Shown here: positions 1 to 8,300 of the stretch, one piece after another
Layout of the letters: every line of letters starts with the position of its first letter
How positions within the stretch are numbered: the first letter of the stretch is position 1
From: Microbulbifer bruguierae
GTDB taxonomy: Bacteria > Pseudomonadota > Gammaproteobacteria > Pseudomonadales > Cellvibrionaceae
Length of the DNA stretch: 64,000 bases
NCBI RefSeq assembly: GCF_029869925.1
Contig: NZ_CP118605.1
Location: 2,880,001-2,944,000 of the forward strand
Direction of reading: 5' to 3'
Notes under the pieces: model-generated
The model's database searches: none
What the model saw: the letters and a program-made list of their open reading frames with translations, nothing else
Told to the model about the DNA's origin: nothing
Made by a program: the position numbers and the translations under genes

Positions 1-443
1 TTGTCGGTGCCGGAGAGTTGCGCATCGATGAGGATTCCTTCGGTTATCCCGATAGCTGGCACCAGCGTCAGACCATGCTCAACTTCGGTGCCGGGATCAA
101 ATACCGCCTCGGACCGCGCTGGCAGTTGCGCGGTGATGCGCGGGGCTTCCAGGGTGTGGAAGAAGGTGGTCTGGATGGCTTTGTAAGCCTCGCCATTGGA
201 TATCAATGGGGCGCAGATCCGGTGGTCTATGACCGCGATGGCGACGGGGTATTCGGCGAGATAGACGAGTGCCCACAAACGCCTGTGGGTATCGATGTGG
301 ATGGGCGCGGTTGCCCCATCGATAGCGATGGCGACGGTATCCCGGATTATCTGGACCAGTGCGCCATGACCCCCATGGGCACACCGGTGAATCAGGACGG
401 CTGTCCGCTGGCCCCCTATGACCCCGCAGACCTCTCCAAATAA
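1..443 (+). CDS. Outer-membrane beta-barrel protein with TSP3-like repeats, 3' part only
   Basis: The frame enters at base 3 and no start is present, so only the last ~146 residues are seen. The first ~75 residues alternate polar and hydrophobic positions and contain strand-like segments (GAGIKYRLG, SLAIGYQWG), as in the last strands of an OmpA-type barrel. Two thrombospondin type 3-like, Asp-rich calcium-binding repeats follow (DRDGDGVFGEIDECP and DSDGDGIPDYLDQC). The protein then stops within about 25 residues and has no OmpA peptidoglycan-binding domain. Location in the outer membrane, with the acidic repeats as a periplasmic tail, is inferred. The physiological role cannot be given from the fragment. 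Confidence 0.75.
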   Translation, partial: VGAGELRIDEDSFGYPDSWHQRQTMLNFGAGIKYRLGPRWQLRGDARGFQGVEEGGLDGFVSLAIGYQWGADPVVYDRDGDGVFGEIDECPQTPVGIDVDGRGCPIDSDGDGIPDYLDQCAMTPMGTPVNQDGCPLAPYDPADLSK

Positions 444-491
444 GAGCAAGTAGGTTGAGCAAAGTGCAGCGTGCCCAACGCAATCCCGGGG

Positions 492-2414
492 CTATCCGCC
501 CCTGGCTTCCTCCAGCTGTTCGGATATTTCCAACCACTCCATTTCCAGCGCATCCAGGGTTTCGCGGGCCTGCCCCTGCTCCTGGGTCAGGCGGGTAATT
601 TCATCCTGCTGGCCACCGCTGTACAGACTTTCGTCTGCCAAGCGGGATTCCAGAGCGTGTAACGCCTGCTCCGCCTTTGCCATCTTTTGCTCGATGCTTT
701 TCAGCTTGTTGGTGAGCGGCTTCAATTGTTCCCGCAGGGCGGCAGCAGCACGGCGCTGGGCTTTTTTGTCTTCCGCTGATTTATCACCAGTTTGGGTTTC
801 AGCTGATTCCGCCGGGGTTTCCTGACGGCGCTTCTCATCCCGTTTGAAGCTGAGTAACCACTGCTTGTAGTCATCCAGGTCACCGTCATAGGGCTCGGCG
901 CGACCGTCCGCCACCAGGATGAATTCATCGGTGGTATTGGCCAGCAGGTGACGGTCGTGGGAAACCAGAATCATTGCACCGGGGAATTCTGCCAGCGCCA
1001 GAGTGAGGGCGTGACGCATCTCCAGATCCAGGTGATTGGTGGGCTCGTCCAGCAACAGCAGGTTTGGCTTTTGCCACGCCAGCAGCGCCAGCGCGACCCG
1101 CGCTTTTTCACCGCCGGAAAAACCGCCCACAGGTTCAAACACGCGGTCGCCCACGAATCCGTAACCACCAAGAAAATCCCGCAGCTGTTGCTCGCTGGCA
1201 TCCGGGGAAAGTCGCTGCAGATGCAGCAGAGGTGAGGCCTTGGCATCCAGCGCTTCCAGCTGGTGCTGGGCGAAATAGCCGATCCGCAGGTGTTCGCCAC
1301 ACTGGCGTTCCCCCGATAGCAGTGGCAGGTCGCCGGCGAGGGTTTTGATCAGGGACGATTTACCGGCCCCGTTGGGGCCCAGCAGGCCGATGCGGCGGCC
1401 GGGCTGAACACCGAGCTCCACCCGCGGCATGATGGTTTTTCCGGAATAACCGATCTCCGCCTCACGCAGGTCAATCAGCGGGTTGGAAACCTTGTCCGCA
1501 CAGGGCAGGCGGAAGCGGAACGGTGAATCCACGTGGGCCGGAGCGATTTCCGCCATGCGATCCAGTGCCTTGAGGCGGCTTTGCGCCTGCTTGGCCTTGG
1601 TCGCCTTGGCGCGGAAGCGGCGCACGAAGTCTTCCATATGCGCGCGCTCGGCTTGCTGCTTCTCGTACTGAACCTGCTGTTGCGCCAGGCGTTCAGCACG
1701 GGTGCGCTCGAAGGCGGTGTAGTTGCCGCTGTAGAGCACCAGTTCTTGCTGTTCAAAACTGATGATGCCGTCGACCACGGCATCGAGAAAGTCGCGGTCA
1801 TGGGAGATGATCAGCAGGGTGCCGGGAAATCGCTGGAGCCACTGCTCCAGCCACAGGGTGGCATCCAGATCCAGGTGGTTGGTGGGTTCGTCCAGTAACA
1901 GCAGGTCTGCTGGGCACATCAGTGCACGTGCCAGGTTCAGGCGGATGCGCCAGCCACCGGAAAAGCTTTTTACCGGGCGCTGTTGGTCTGCGTGAGAAAA
2001 GCCGAGACCATCGAGCAGTTGCGCAGCTCGCGCCGGCCCGCTGTAGCCATCGATGGCGGCCATGCGTTCGTGCAGTTCGCCTATACGTTTGCCATCGCTG
2101 CCATCTGCTTCTGCCGCCTCCAGCTCGCGCTGTAATTCTCGCAGGCGGTGGTCGCCGTCCAGGGCGTACTCCAGTGCACTGCGATCGCTGGCAGAAACCT
2201 CCTGGGCCATGTGTGCGACTTCCCAGCCCCCGGGCACTTCAACCGTACCGGCGTCACTGTCCTGCTGTTTCAGCAACAATTTGAACAGGGTGGACTTGCC
2301 GCAGCCATTGGCACCGATGACGCCGACCTTGTGACCGGGAAAGATGCGACAACTGGCGTTGTGGAGCAGGTCGCGCCCGCCCACCTGCAGCGATACGCCT
2401 TGCAGATTAATCAA
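492..2414 (-). CDS. yheS: ABC-F family ATPase, YheS type
   Basis: This is a 640-residue soluble protein with two ABC ATPase domains and no membrane segments. Domain 1 has Walker A GANGCGKST (residues 34-42), FSGGW (about 151-155) and Walker B LLLLDEP (171-177). Domain 2 has GPNGAGKS (346-353), FSGGE (432-436) and LLLLDEP (452-458). A charged linker of about 80 residues joins them, and a Lys/Glu-rich coiled coil forms the C terminus. Length and order match E. coli YheS. ABC-F proteins act on the ribosome, where they relieve particular stalled states; the exact role of YheS is less settled. It is divergent from the TIGR02444 gene, an arrangement also seen in pseudomonads. Confidence 0.93.
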   Translation of the reverse strand: MINLQGVSLQVGGRDLLHNASCRIFPGHKVGVIGANGCGKSTLFKLLLKQQDSDAGTVEVPGGWEVAHMAQEVSASDRSALEYALDGDHRLRELQRELEAAEADGSDGKRIGELHERMAAIDGYSGPARAAQLLDGLGFSHADQQRPVKSFSGGWRIRLNLARALMCPADLLLLDEPTNHLDLDATLWLEQWLQRFPGTLLIISHDRDFLDAVVDGIISFEQQELVLYSGNYTAFERTRAERLAQQQVQYEKQQAERAHMEDFVRRFRAKATKAKQAQSRLKALDRMAEIAPAHVDSPFRFRLPCADKVSNPLIDLREAEIGYSGKTIMPRVELGVQPGRRIGLLGPNGAGKSSLIKTLAGDLPLLSGERQCGEHLRIGYFAQHQLEALDAKASPLLHLQRLSPDASEQQLRDFLGGYGFVGDRVFEPVGGFSGGEKARVALALLAWQKPNLLLLDEPTNHLDLEMRHALTLALAEFPGAMILVSHDRHLLANTTDEFILVADGRAEPYDGDLDDYKQWLLSFKRDEKRRQETPAESAETQTGDKSAEDKKAQRRAAAALREQLKPLTNKLKSIEQKMAKAEQALHALESRLADESLYSGGQQDEITRLTQEQGQARETLDALEMEWLEISEQLEEARGG

Positions 2415-2482
2415 TGGAAACCTCTTTGAATTCGCCCGAATTTGACTAGGCTATCGGCATAAGAAACCGCCGGGATTCTATC

Positions 2483-3004
2483 GTGACAGCAACCGCATCT
2501 CCATCACCGCCCCCCTCGCCGTTACAAAACCCTCTGTGGCACTTCAGCCTGGAATTCTATCGCCAGCCTGAGGTGGCCGATTTTCTACTCGAATGCCAGG
2601 ACGGCAAGGGCGCAGATGTGTGCCTGCTGCTGTGGGCGAGCTATGTAAGTGCCTGTGGAAGGCAGTTGAGTGAAGAGAGCTGGCGCGTAGCCGATCGCGG
2701 TCTGGCGCCGCGCAGAAGGATGATTGTCAGCATGCGCAACCTGCGCCGTTTACTCGGGCGCTTCAACAAACGAGGAGGGCTATACGAATGGTGCAAGCGC
2801 TGCGAGATTCGTATGGAACAGCGCCAACTCGCGGCGTTGTGGAAGCTCAATAGTGAGACCTGGCCGGAAACCCGCTCACCCCTGGCTCTGGCGGGACAGC
2901 AATACGGCCTGCTACAAAAAGATCAGGCCCGCTGGGCGGGCCTGATTGATAACTACAGCGGTAGCATCCGCAGCGCGACCGGTTCACCGGTCGCCGCCAC
3001 TTGA
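2483..3004 (+). CDS. TIGR02444 (DUF2390) family protein
   Basis: A 173-residue soluble protein that begins with GTG. Residues ~17-160 match what I know of the TIGR02444 family, including LWHFSLEFYRQPEVADFLLE near the N terminus and a Trp/Arg-rich middle. The biochemical function of the family is unknown. It lies 68 bp from divergent yheS and ends 10 bp from convergent algP, the usual neighbourhood of this family in Pseudomonas. Its last ~85 bases contain the probable terminator of algP on the other strand. The first dozen residues are Ser/Pro-rich and probably disordered. Confidence 0.8.
   Translation: MTATASPSPPPSPLQNPLWHFSLEFYRQPEVADFLLECQDGKGADVCLLLWASYVSACGRQLSEESWRVADRGLAPRRRMIVSMRNLRRLLGRFNKRGGLYEWCKRCEIRMEQRQLAALWKLNSETWPETRSPLALAGQQYGLLQKDQARWAGLIDNYSGSIRSATGSPVAAT
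2916..2946 (-). terminator. Probable rho-independent terminator of algP, inside the TIGR02444 gene
   Basis: ATCAGGCCCGC (2922-2932) and GCGGGCCTGAT (2936-2946) form a perfect 11-bp stem with a 3-base loop. Read on the minus strand the stem is followed by TTTTTG. It lies about 70 bases past the algP stop codon. No T run follows on the plus strand, so it should act on the leftward transcript only. Confidence 0.7.
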
Positions 3005-3014
3005 TGCTCTACGC

Positions 3015-3971
3015 TCAGTACTTGTGCTTGTGCTCTTCCGGACCGTAGTGCGGATTTTCCTCGCTGGCGAACAGGCTGTTGGGCGGAGTGCTGGGGGTAA
3101 TGCTTGGCGCTACCGGAGTAACCGCGGCGGGGCTGGATTCCGACACCAGCGGTTGCGGCTCTGAGGTTTTGCCCATGATGGGTTCCGCCGCAGGTGCAGG
3201 TTCGGCGGCCGCAGTCTGAGTCGCCGGTTTGCTGCCATTGGTTTTCGCCGGTTTGGCCGCTTTTTTGGCGGGGGCCTTCTTGGCTACCGCTTTCTTGGTC
3301 GCCGCTTTTTTTGCGGGTTTGGCTGGTGCCTGGTCCGCGGCCGGTTTAGCTGCGGCCGCTTTTTTCACCGGAGCTTTTTTGGTTGCGGCTTTTTTCGGAG
3401 CAGCTTTCTTTGCTACGGGTTTCTTTGCCGCCTTTGCTACTACCTTTTTTGCTGCCGCTTTTTTTGCTGGCGCTTTTGCTTCCGAAGATGTCGCTTTCTT
3501 GACGGCCGGTTTCTTGGCGGTCTTGGCTGCGGCTTTTTTCTTCTTCGGCTTGCTGGCTGCCATCACTTTTTTGGCGGTGGCGTCAGCGGCCTTTTTGAGA
3601 GTGCCGGCAGTTTTTACGGCCAGATTGGCTGCAGCCTCAGCTACCTTGGCATCGCCAACGGCCTTGGCGGCATCCTTGGCGATTTTTTCAAGCTTGGCGA
3701 CAGCGGCCTTGGCGGTGTCGATTTTTTTCTTTGCCGAAGTTTTCGCGGCAGGAGTTTTGGCTTTGCCCGCAGCGGTTTTTGCGGTGGCCAGCTTGGCCTT
3801 GGCCTGCTTTACCTGGGCCAGGGCTTTGTCGGCATCCTTGCTGGCTTTTTTCAGGGCCTTGTCGGCATCGGCCGCTTCTTTGGCCCGCGCCTTGTCGAGT
3901 TGGGTGTTGAGCTTGGCGATCTGGCTTTCCAGATCTGCTACGGATACAGCGGCTTTGCGTTTGGCGGCCAT
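3015..3971 (-). CDS. algP: AlgP-like histone H1-type Lys/Ala-rich protein
   Basis: A 318-residue protein taken from the ATG at 3971. The N-terminal ~60 residues form a charged heptad-like helix (DLESQIAKLNTQLDKARAKE). Residues ~120-260 are dense Lys/Ala/Pro repeats of the PAKKA/KKAAAK type, like AlgP (AlgR3) of Pseudomonas and the eukaryotic histone H1 tail. The C terminus is acidic and Pro-rich and ends EEHKHKY. Family members bind DNA non-specifically; AlgP has been linked to alginate gene expression in P. aeruginosa, but nothing here shows that role. Its place between TIGR02444 and an FKBP gene matches the Pseudomonas algP locus. Low-complexity repeats make this gene prone to length variation. 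Confidence 0.85.
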   Translation of the reverse strand: MAAKRKAAVSVADLESQIAKLNTQLDKARAKEAADADKALKKASKDADKALAQVKQAKAKLATAKTAAGKAKTPAAKTSAKKKIDTAKAAVAKLEKIAKDAAKAVGDAKVAEAAANLAVKTAGTLKKAADATAKKVMAASKPKKKKAAAKTAKKPAVKKATSSEAKAPAKKAAAKKVVAKAAKKPVAKKAAPKKAATKKAPVKKAAAAKPAADQAPAKPAKKAATKKAVAKKAPAKKAAKPAKTNGSKPATQTAAAEPAPAAEPIMGKTSEPQPLVSESSPAAVTPVAPSITPSTPPNSLFASEENPHYGPEEHKHKY

Positions 3972-4445
3972 GGGTCGAAATCCTGCGGTTGAAACGGAGT
4001 TGTCGAAATCGGTTTGGTGAAACTGGATTGCCCAGCACCCTGAATACATTCCCCCTGCACTGCAGATCAACCTCTCTGCGGGAGAAATAAAAATCAGGGT
4101 GAGCGCTGATAATAGCGCTGTTATTTGTGATGTGCATCCCTGCACGGGGCAGAATGTAAAGGTTTTTATCGAGTATTTTCCCTGAAGTGTCGGGCATCGC
4201 CTCGAATTGTGCCGGCGGTGCGGAAAAAAGTTGCCGGGATATGCAACGATGGACGGCACTCAGTGTCTGAAGCCAGCGGTGTGCAGTGGCAACCGGCATG
4301 GGTTAGACTTGCCTGTCGCTGGCCCGACCAGCTGCAAATGTGATCCAAAGCACAAAGCGTGCAGCGATCGGGGTGTACAACAGCAGAGAAGGGTGGACCC
4401 TGCTCTACTCAAATAATGCTTCACGGAAATAAAGAGATGATTCTC
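3972..4445. other. 474-bp divergent intergenic region between algP and the FKBP gene
   Basis: I see no gene here. It must hold the leftward algP promoter and the rightward FKBP promoter. The only specific signal I can name is a CRP/Vfr-like palindrome at 4339-4354. A GATAATAGCGCTGTTATT stretch near 4108 is AT-rich and partly symmetric, but I cannot assign it. Confidence 0.5.
4339..4354 (+). promoter_or_regulatory. CRP/Vfr-like palindrome upstream of the FKBP gene
   Basis: TGTGATCCAAAGCACA has the TGTGA-N6-TCACA arrangement of CRP/Vfr sites with one mismatch in the right half. It lies about 90 bp before the FKBP start, a usual distance for activation. It is a single site found by eye. Confidence 0.35.
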
Positions 4446-5237
4446 ATGAATAAAACTTCTTTGGCTGCTGCGATAGCGCTGGGTATTGCACTGGTCGGCT
4501 GTAACAAACAGGAGTCTGCTGAATCTGCAGATATCACACTGGAAACCCAGGAGCAGAAGGTCAGCTATATCATTGCCGAAGATATGGCCCAGCGCCTGAA
4601 AACCCAGGAAGTTGCTCTGGATCCTAAAATCGTTGCCATGGCACTGAACGACGTTGCCAGCGGCCGCGATTCCCGTCTCAGTGAAGACGAGAAGAAAGAG
4701 GTTATTTCGATATTCCAGGAAAGCATGCAGGCCAAACAGAAAGAACTGATGGCCAAGCAGGAAGCCGATTTCCGGGCCAAGGCGGATTCGAATCTGGCCG
4801 AGGGCAAAAAATTCCTGGAAGAGAATGCCAAGAAAGAAGGTGTTCAGACCACTGAATCCGGCCTGCAGTACAAAATCATTACTGAAGGCACCGGCCCCAG
4901 CCCCAGCGAAACCAGTGTGGTGGAAGTGGACTATAAAGGTACCCTGATCGACGGGACCGAATTCGACAGCTCCTACAAAAACGGCAAGCCGGTACAGTTC
5001 CCGGTGAATGGTGTCATCAAAGGCTGGACCGAAGCGCTGCAGCTGATGAAGGAAGGTTCCAAATGGGAACTCTACATTCCTTCCGACCTGGCTTATGGTC
5101 CGGGTGGTGCCGGTGGTCTGATCGGCCCCAACTCCACGCTGATTTTCGAAGTTGAACTGCACAAGGCCGACGTAAACACTGCTGAAGCTGCAGACGAAGC
5201 GGTGGAAGAACAGTCAGAAGAAGCGCAGGACCAATAA
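4446..5237 (+). CDS. FKBP-type peptidyl-prolyl isomerase lipoprotein (FkpA/Mip-like)
   Basis: A 263-residue protein from the ATG at 4446; an ATG three codons upstream (4437) is also possible. The signal peptide ends in lipobox LVGC with Cys19 as the predicted lipidated residue. Residues ~30-130 are a helical, charged dimerisation region, and ~155-240 are the FKBP domain (VDYKGTLIDGTEFDSS, then GVIKGWTEALQLM and DLAYGPGG). A Glu-rich tail of ~20 residues follows. Such proteins catalyse proline isomerisation and act as periplasmic chaperones. A matching FKBP gene sits between algP and rsd/algQ in Pseudomonas. It is monocistronic, with a strong terminator 40 bp downstream. Confidence 0.92.
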   Translation: MNKTSLAAAIALGIALVGCNKQESAESADITLETQEQKVSYIIAEDMAQRLKTQEVALDPKIVAMALNDVASGRDSRLSEDEKKEVISIFQESMQAKQKELMAKQEADFRAKADSNLAEGKKFLEENAKKEGVQTTESGLQYKIITEGTGPSPSETSVVEVDYKGTLIDGTEFDSSYKNGKPVQFPVNGVIKGWTEALQLMKEGSKWELYIPSDLAYGPGGAGGLIGPNSTLIFEVELHKADVNTAEAADEAVEEQSEEAQDQ

Positions 5238-5273
5238 CTGCTGCTTCAGCCGGTGGAAAAACTGGCAGGCAAT

Positions 5274-5300
5274 AAAAAAGGGGCTGCGGCCCCTTTTTTT
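5274..5300 (+). terminator. Rho-independent terminator after the FKBP gene
   Basis: GGGGC TGCG GCCCC forms a stem flanked by six A and seven T residues. The A run means that it could also work leftward for the rsd transcript, which ends at 5355. Confidence 0.9.
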
Positions 5301-5354
5301 GTTCACCCTGTCTGTGATTGATTCTGAAGCTGGAATTTTTCCCCGATTAAGATT

Positions 5355-5822
5355 TCACGCCAGCTGATTTTTGTGTGCTGTATGCAGGGTATCGATCATG
5401 CGATCTTCAGCGGCAAATCGGGTTTCCAGGGCCACGCCCAGCTCAGACAGGTCCTTGGGCAAAGAGCTCAGGTCGTCGGTTTCCAGATACTTGTCGTTGA
5501 AGTCCACCGCCACATCGGTAGTGGCGTCTATTTCCAGATAGAGGGCTTTTGCCTGTTGCAGGCCTTCGGCATCGCCAAATGCCTGGCCTTCCTGCATCAG
5601 CTGGTCGTACACCTCGAAATGGCCGGCAGAAACGTAGTCCACCAGTTGCTGGCACAGGGTACGCAGATGGGCTTCGGCTTCCCTATCGCCATCGGCGACT
5701 TCTTTTTTTTCCGACAGCCCGCAAAAACTGACTAACAGCGCCTGTCGGGATTGCAACCAGCGGTCAATGATCTGGCTGACGCCACCCCAGCGCTCCTGCG
5801 CATTTTTACAGTTTTCCAACAT
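5355..5822 (-). CDS. rsd: Anti-sigma70 regulator Rsd/AlgQ
   Basis: A 155-residue soluble helical protein taken from the ATG at 5822 (MLENCKNAQERWGGV). Length and the conserved start (CxxAQERWGGV followed by DRWLQSRQALLV) match Rsd of E. coli and AlgQ of Pseudomonas. Rsd binds the housekeeping sigma factor and alters competition between sigma factors in stationary phase. Longer upstream starts exist but give an unlikely leader. It is the last gene of a leftward run after lrgB, with 128 bp between them, so it may have its own promoter. Confidence 0.9.
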   Translation of the reverse strand: MLENCKNAQERWGGVSQIIDRWLQSRQALLVSFCGLSEKKEVADGDREAEAHLRTLCQQLVDYVSAGHFEVYDQLMQEGQAFGDAEGLQQAKALYLEIDATTDVAVDFNDKYLETDDLSSLPKDLSELGVALETRFAAEDRMIDTLHTAHKNQLA

Positions 5823-5950
5823 CTCCAAGTTTCCTTTTTGTGGCTTCAACAGCTGCTTATAGGAATGTAGAAGCTTCCCCCGCCGCGGGCAAGGACGCCG
5901 CCACAATAAGCGCCAGAAAGGGAAGTCCGTCTCATCGTTGACTGGTGACG

Positions 5951-6700
5951 CTAGCCGGCACCGGCAATCAGTGGCAGCAGCAGTGCGGTCAGTGCGCCGC
6001 ACAGGCCCATCGCCAGTGCCGAAAAAGCACCGCACAGGGCGCTGATTTCCAGGGCGCGAACCGTACCTATGGCGTGTGCATTGATGCCCATGGTGAAGCC
6101 AACCACACGCTCATCGGTGATGCGCATACAGCGCAGCAGTGCGGGGCCGAATACCGCACCGACAATGCCGGTAAACGCGACTACGCCGGCGGCGAGACTC
6201 TGGATGCCGTTGATCTCTTCCGCCAGTGCCAGCGCTACCGGCGTGGTTACGGATTTGGTGGTCAGCGCAATTAACACCGTGCGGCTGCCGCCTAGCAGCA
6301 GGGCAATGATTACCGCTACCAGCGGTGCCAGTATCGCGCCCACCAGCAGCCCCAGCATCAGTGGCCAGCCCACTTTCCGCACCATGACCAGATTCTGCTT
6401 GAGGGGGATTGCCAGAGCTACTACGGCGGGGCCCAGCAGCAGGTACAACAGGGCACTGCCGCGCTGATAGCTGGGGTAGTCCACGTCGAGGAGCAACAGT
6501 GCGGCGAAAATCAACAGGCTGCCGCCCACCACCGGGTGCAGCAGTGGGCTGTCGACCCGGCGGTAGAGTTTCAGCCCCAGCCAGAAAGCGGCGACATTGA
6601 GGGGCATGATGACCAGTGGGTGTGCCGCCGACAGCGGCAGTTGAATGGTCTCCCCAAACTGCGCCAGCTGACCCAGCCACTGCTGAACTTCACTTCTCAT
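5951..6700 (-). CDS. lrgB: LrgB/CidB family membrane protein
   Basis: A 249-residue polytopic protein with about seven hydrophobic segments. The family signature TTKSVTTPVALALAEEINGI (about residues 148-167) and the C-terminal GINAHAIGTVRALE are present. LrgB works with LrgA in the CidAB/LrgAB system, which affects murein hydrolase activity and, in several bacteria, pyruvate or small-metabolite movement. It overlaps lrgA by 11 bp, which implies translational coupling. In Pseudomonas this locus runs from rsd/algQ to the dsb gene without lrgAB, so the pair looks like an insertion into an otherwise conserved order. Confidence 0.9.
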   Translation of the reverse strand: MRSEVQQWLGQLAQFGETIQLPLSAAHPLVIMPLNVAAFWLGLKLYRRVDSPLLHPVVGGSLLIFAALLLLDVDYPSYQRGSALLYLLLGPAVVALAIPLKQNLVMVRKVGWPLMLGLLVGAILAPLVAVIIALLLGGSRTVLIALTTKSVTTPVALALAEEINGIQSLAAGVVAFTGIVGAVFGPALLRCMRITDERVVGFTMGINAHAIGTVRALEISALCGAFSALAMGLCGALTALLLPLIAGAG

Positions 6701-7106
6701 TTGGCGTGTTGTCCTTGGGATCAGTACGCGGTGGCCGCCCCTGCGCGCGCTGAATCAGATACTTCAGCAGCAGAGCGGTGAGGGCAAAGCAGATCAGCGT
6801 TCCCAGCACCATGGCGGCAACCAGGGCCAGCCAATCCCCCGGCGCCAGGTCGCGCAGAAAGTAGATACCCACGGAGGCGGGGAGGAAGATCAATACCAGC
6901 AGGCGCAGAATCTGCTCGCTGACCTGTGCCAGGCCTTCGGGCACGCGGCCGTACAGCAGCAGGGCCAGCAACAGCAGCACCATGCCGAATACTGAGCCGG
7001 GTATTGGGAGTGAAAACGTCGCGGCCAGGGCGCCCCCGAGCAGGTCAAAGGCTACCAGCAGAGCAGCCCCGCCACACCAGTGGGCGACCTTGGTGAGTGT
7101 GACCAC
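6690..7106 (-). CDS. lrgA: LrgA/CidA family holin-like protein
   Basis: A 138-residue protein with a GTG start and four predicted membrane helices (about 13-32, 37-53, 64-84 and 93-116). The LrgA/CidA family core IPGSVFGMVLLLLALL is present, as is the conserved FLPASVGI segment. The short C terminus is charged and Pro-rich. It is the predicted partner of LrgB, with which it overlaps by 11 bp, and starts 9 bp after the dsbB stop. Confidence 0.9.
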   Translation of the reverse strand: MVTLTKVAHWCGGAALLVAFDLLGGALAATFSLPIPGSVFGMVLLLLALLLYGRVPEGLAQVSEQILRLLVLIFLPASVGIYFLRDLAPGDWLALVAAMVLGTLICFALTALLLKYLIQRAQGRPPRTDPKDNTPNEK

Positions 7107-7115
7107 CGGTGCGGG

Positions 7116-7616
7116 TCAGTGTTTGCGAAAGGCCTGCCAGATCCCGAACAGGGTCAGCCCCACGAAACCCACCGCGGCCCAGCCGGGGATCGACAGACCC
7201 AACAGAGTCCACTTCACTTCCGCACAATTGCCGTCGCCGGTAAGCAGGGTTTTGATCACATCTGACATCGGGAAGGCTTCCACCATATAAGTGATACCGG
7301 GCCCACAGGCAGGCACCTGGTCGGCGGGCAGGCTCTGCAGCCACAGCTGGCGGCCGGAAAAATACAGGCCGCCGAGGGCGAACAGCGAAACCAGCAATCC
7401 GTAAATGCGGCGGCCGATGTTGTGGATCCCCCGCGGGTTGTGCAGAAACGCAAGCAGGGACACCAGGCCCACGCCCAGGAACATCACTCTCTGGGTGATG
7501 CACAGCGGGCAGGGTTCCAGACCCATGGCGTATTCCATATAAAACGCGGTGGCGAGTACCAGCACGACGGCGATGAACATCAACAGAAAGGTGATTCGGG
7601 GGCTGGGCAGGGTCAT
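7116..7616 (-). CDS. dsbB: Disulfide bond formation protein DsbB
   Basis: A 166-residue inner-membrane protein with four hydrophobic segments. The quinone-side pair CPLC lies in the first periplasmic loop (about residues 36-39) and the second pair in the later loop (Cys in PACGPG and in DGNCAEV). DsbB reoxidises periplasmic DsbA and passes the electrons to quinone. It corresponds to the dsb gene next to algQ in Pseudomonas. It lies 17 bp after acpH and 9 bp before lrgA, so it is probably cotranscribed with both. Confidence 0.93.
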   Translation of the reverse strand: MTLPSPRITFLLMFIAVVLVLATAFYMEYAMGLEPCPLCITQRVMFLGVGLVSLLAFLHNPRGIHNIGRRIYGLLVSLFALGGLYFSGRQLWLQSLPADQVPACGPGITYMVEAFPMSDVIKTLLTGDGNCAEVKWTLLGLSIPGWAAVGFVGLTLFGIWQAFRKH

Positions 7617-7633
7617 GGTGATTATTTTCCGCG

Positions 7634-8218
7634 TTATTGCTGTTGCCGGAACCGCACCGCCTGCTGCGACAGGTCGGTGAACAGTGTTTGAAAGTCTTGT
7701 TCCAGTGCTTCTTTGTCTGCCTGCAGCAGCGGCAGCATATCTGCCAGAGGCTGTGGGCGGCGCAGGCGTGTGCCGACGCGCTCCAGAGTGCGCTGGATTA
7801 CCGCTACCTCGCGGTAGCCGGGCAGCAGTTTAAATTGCTCGGCGCGCTGAATAAATGCCCGGGCATTTTCCGGTATCCACTGGCGGCGGGTGCGGAAGTT
7901 GGACCAGCACTGATCGACGAAGGTTTCCAGTGGCTGTGGATGCCAGGTTTGCCAGCGGATGGCGAGCAGGTGGTCGAACCAGATATCCAGGGCGATACCC
8001 CCGAGACGCCGCCACTGCGGACCCAGGCGGGTGAGCGCGGCAATATAGGCAGGGTGCTGGTCACTCAGCAGGTCGATACGCCGGTGCAGGCGGATGCCGT
8101 CTTCGATGGCCTGCGGACGCTCGCCCTTGAGTGGGCCTTTGACGAAATCCCCCAGCAACCCGCCCAGTTGCCAGTCCGGATCGGGGCCGGAGAGCAACAG
8201 GTGGGCGAGGTAGTTCAT
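7634..8218 (-). CDS. acpH: Acyl carrier protein phosphodiesterase
   Basis: A 194-residue soluble protein. The N terminus MNYLAHLLLSGPDPDWQLGG, then GDFVKGPLKGERP and GIRLHRRID, match the AcpH family, including the conserved His/Asp residues of its HD-like metal site. AcpH removes the 4'-phosphopantetheine group from holo-ACP, giving apo-ACP. It is 82 bp downstream of gshA and 17 bp upstream of dsbB in the same leftward run. Confidence 0.9.
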   Translation of the reverse strand: MNYLAHLLLSGPDPDWQLGGLLGDFVKGPLKGERPQAIEDGIRLHRRIDLLSDQHPAYIAALTRLGPQWRRLGGIALDIWFDHLLAIRWQTWHPQPLETFVDQCWSNFRTRRQWIPENARAFIQRAEQFKLLPGYREVAVIQRTLERVGTRLRRPQPLADMLPLLQADKEALEQDFQTLFTDLSQQAVRFRQQQ

Positions 8219-8300
8219 GCGCTTCAGGTCCTATCAGCTGCAGTGGCTGCGCCGCCACCGGGGGAAAGCTTTCCCCGTAGCGCTGCCTTCGCGTTGTAGA

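Noticed and set aside
2421..2482. Search for a shared bidirectional promoter between yheS and the TIGR02444 gene
   Set aside because: The 68-bp gap has AT-rich hexamers but none that I could align reliably to -35/-10 boxes on both strands.
3229..4020. 263-codon open frame opposite algP, very rich in Ala and Phe
   Set aside because: It is the complement of the Lys/Ala repeats (AAA/AAG read backwards give Phe); algP is well supported by family and position.
8261..8276. GGGGAAAGCTTTCCCC palindrome between gshA and acpH as a terminator
   Set aside because: A perfect palindrome without loop and without a T run in either direction; it may form a DNA or RNA stem, but terminator function is not supported.
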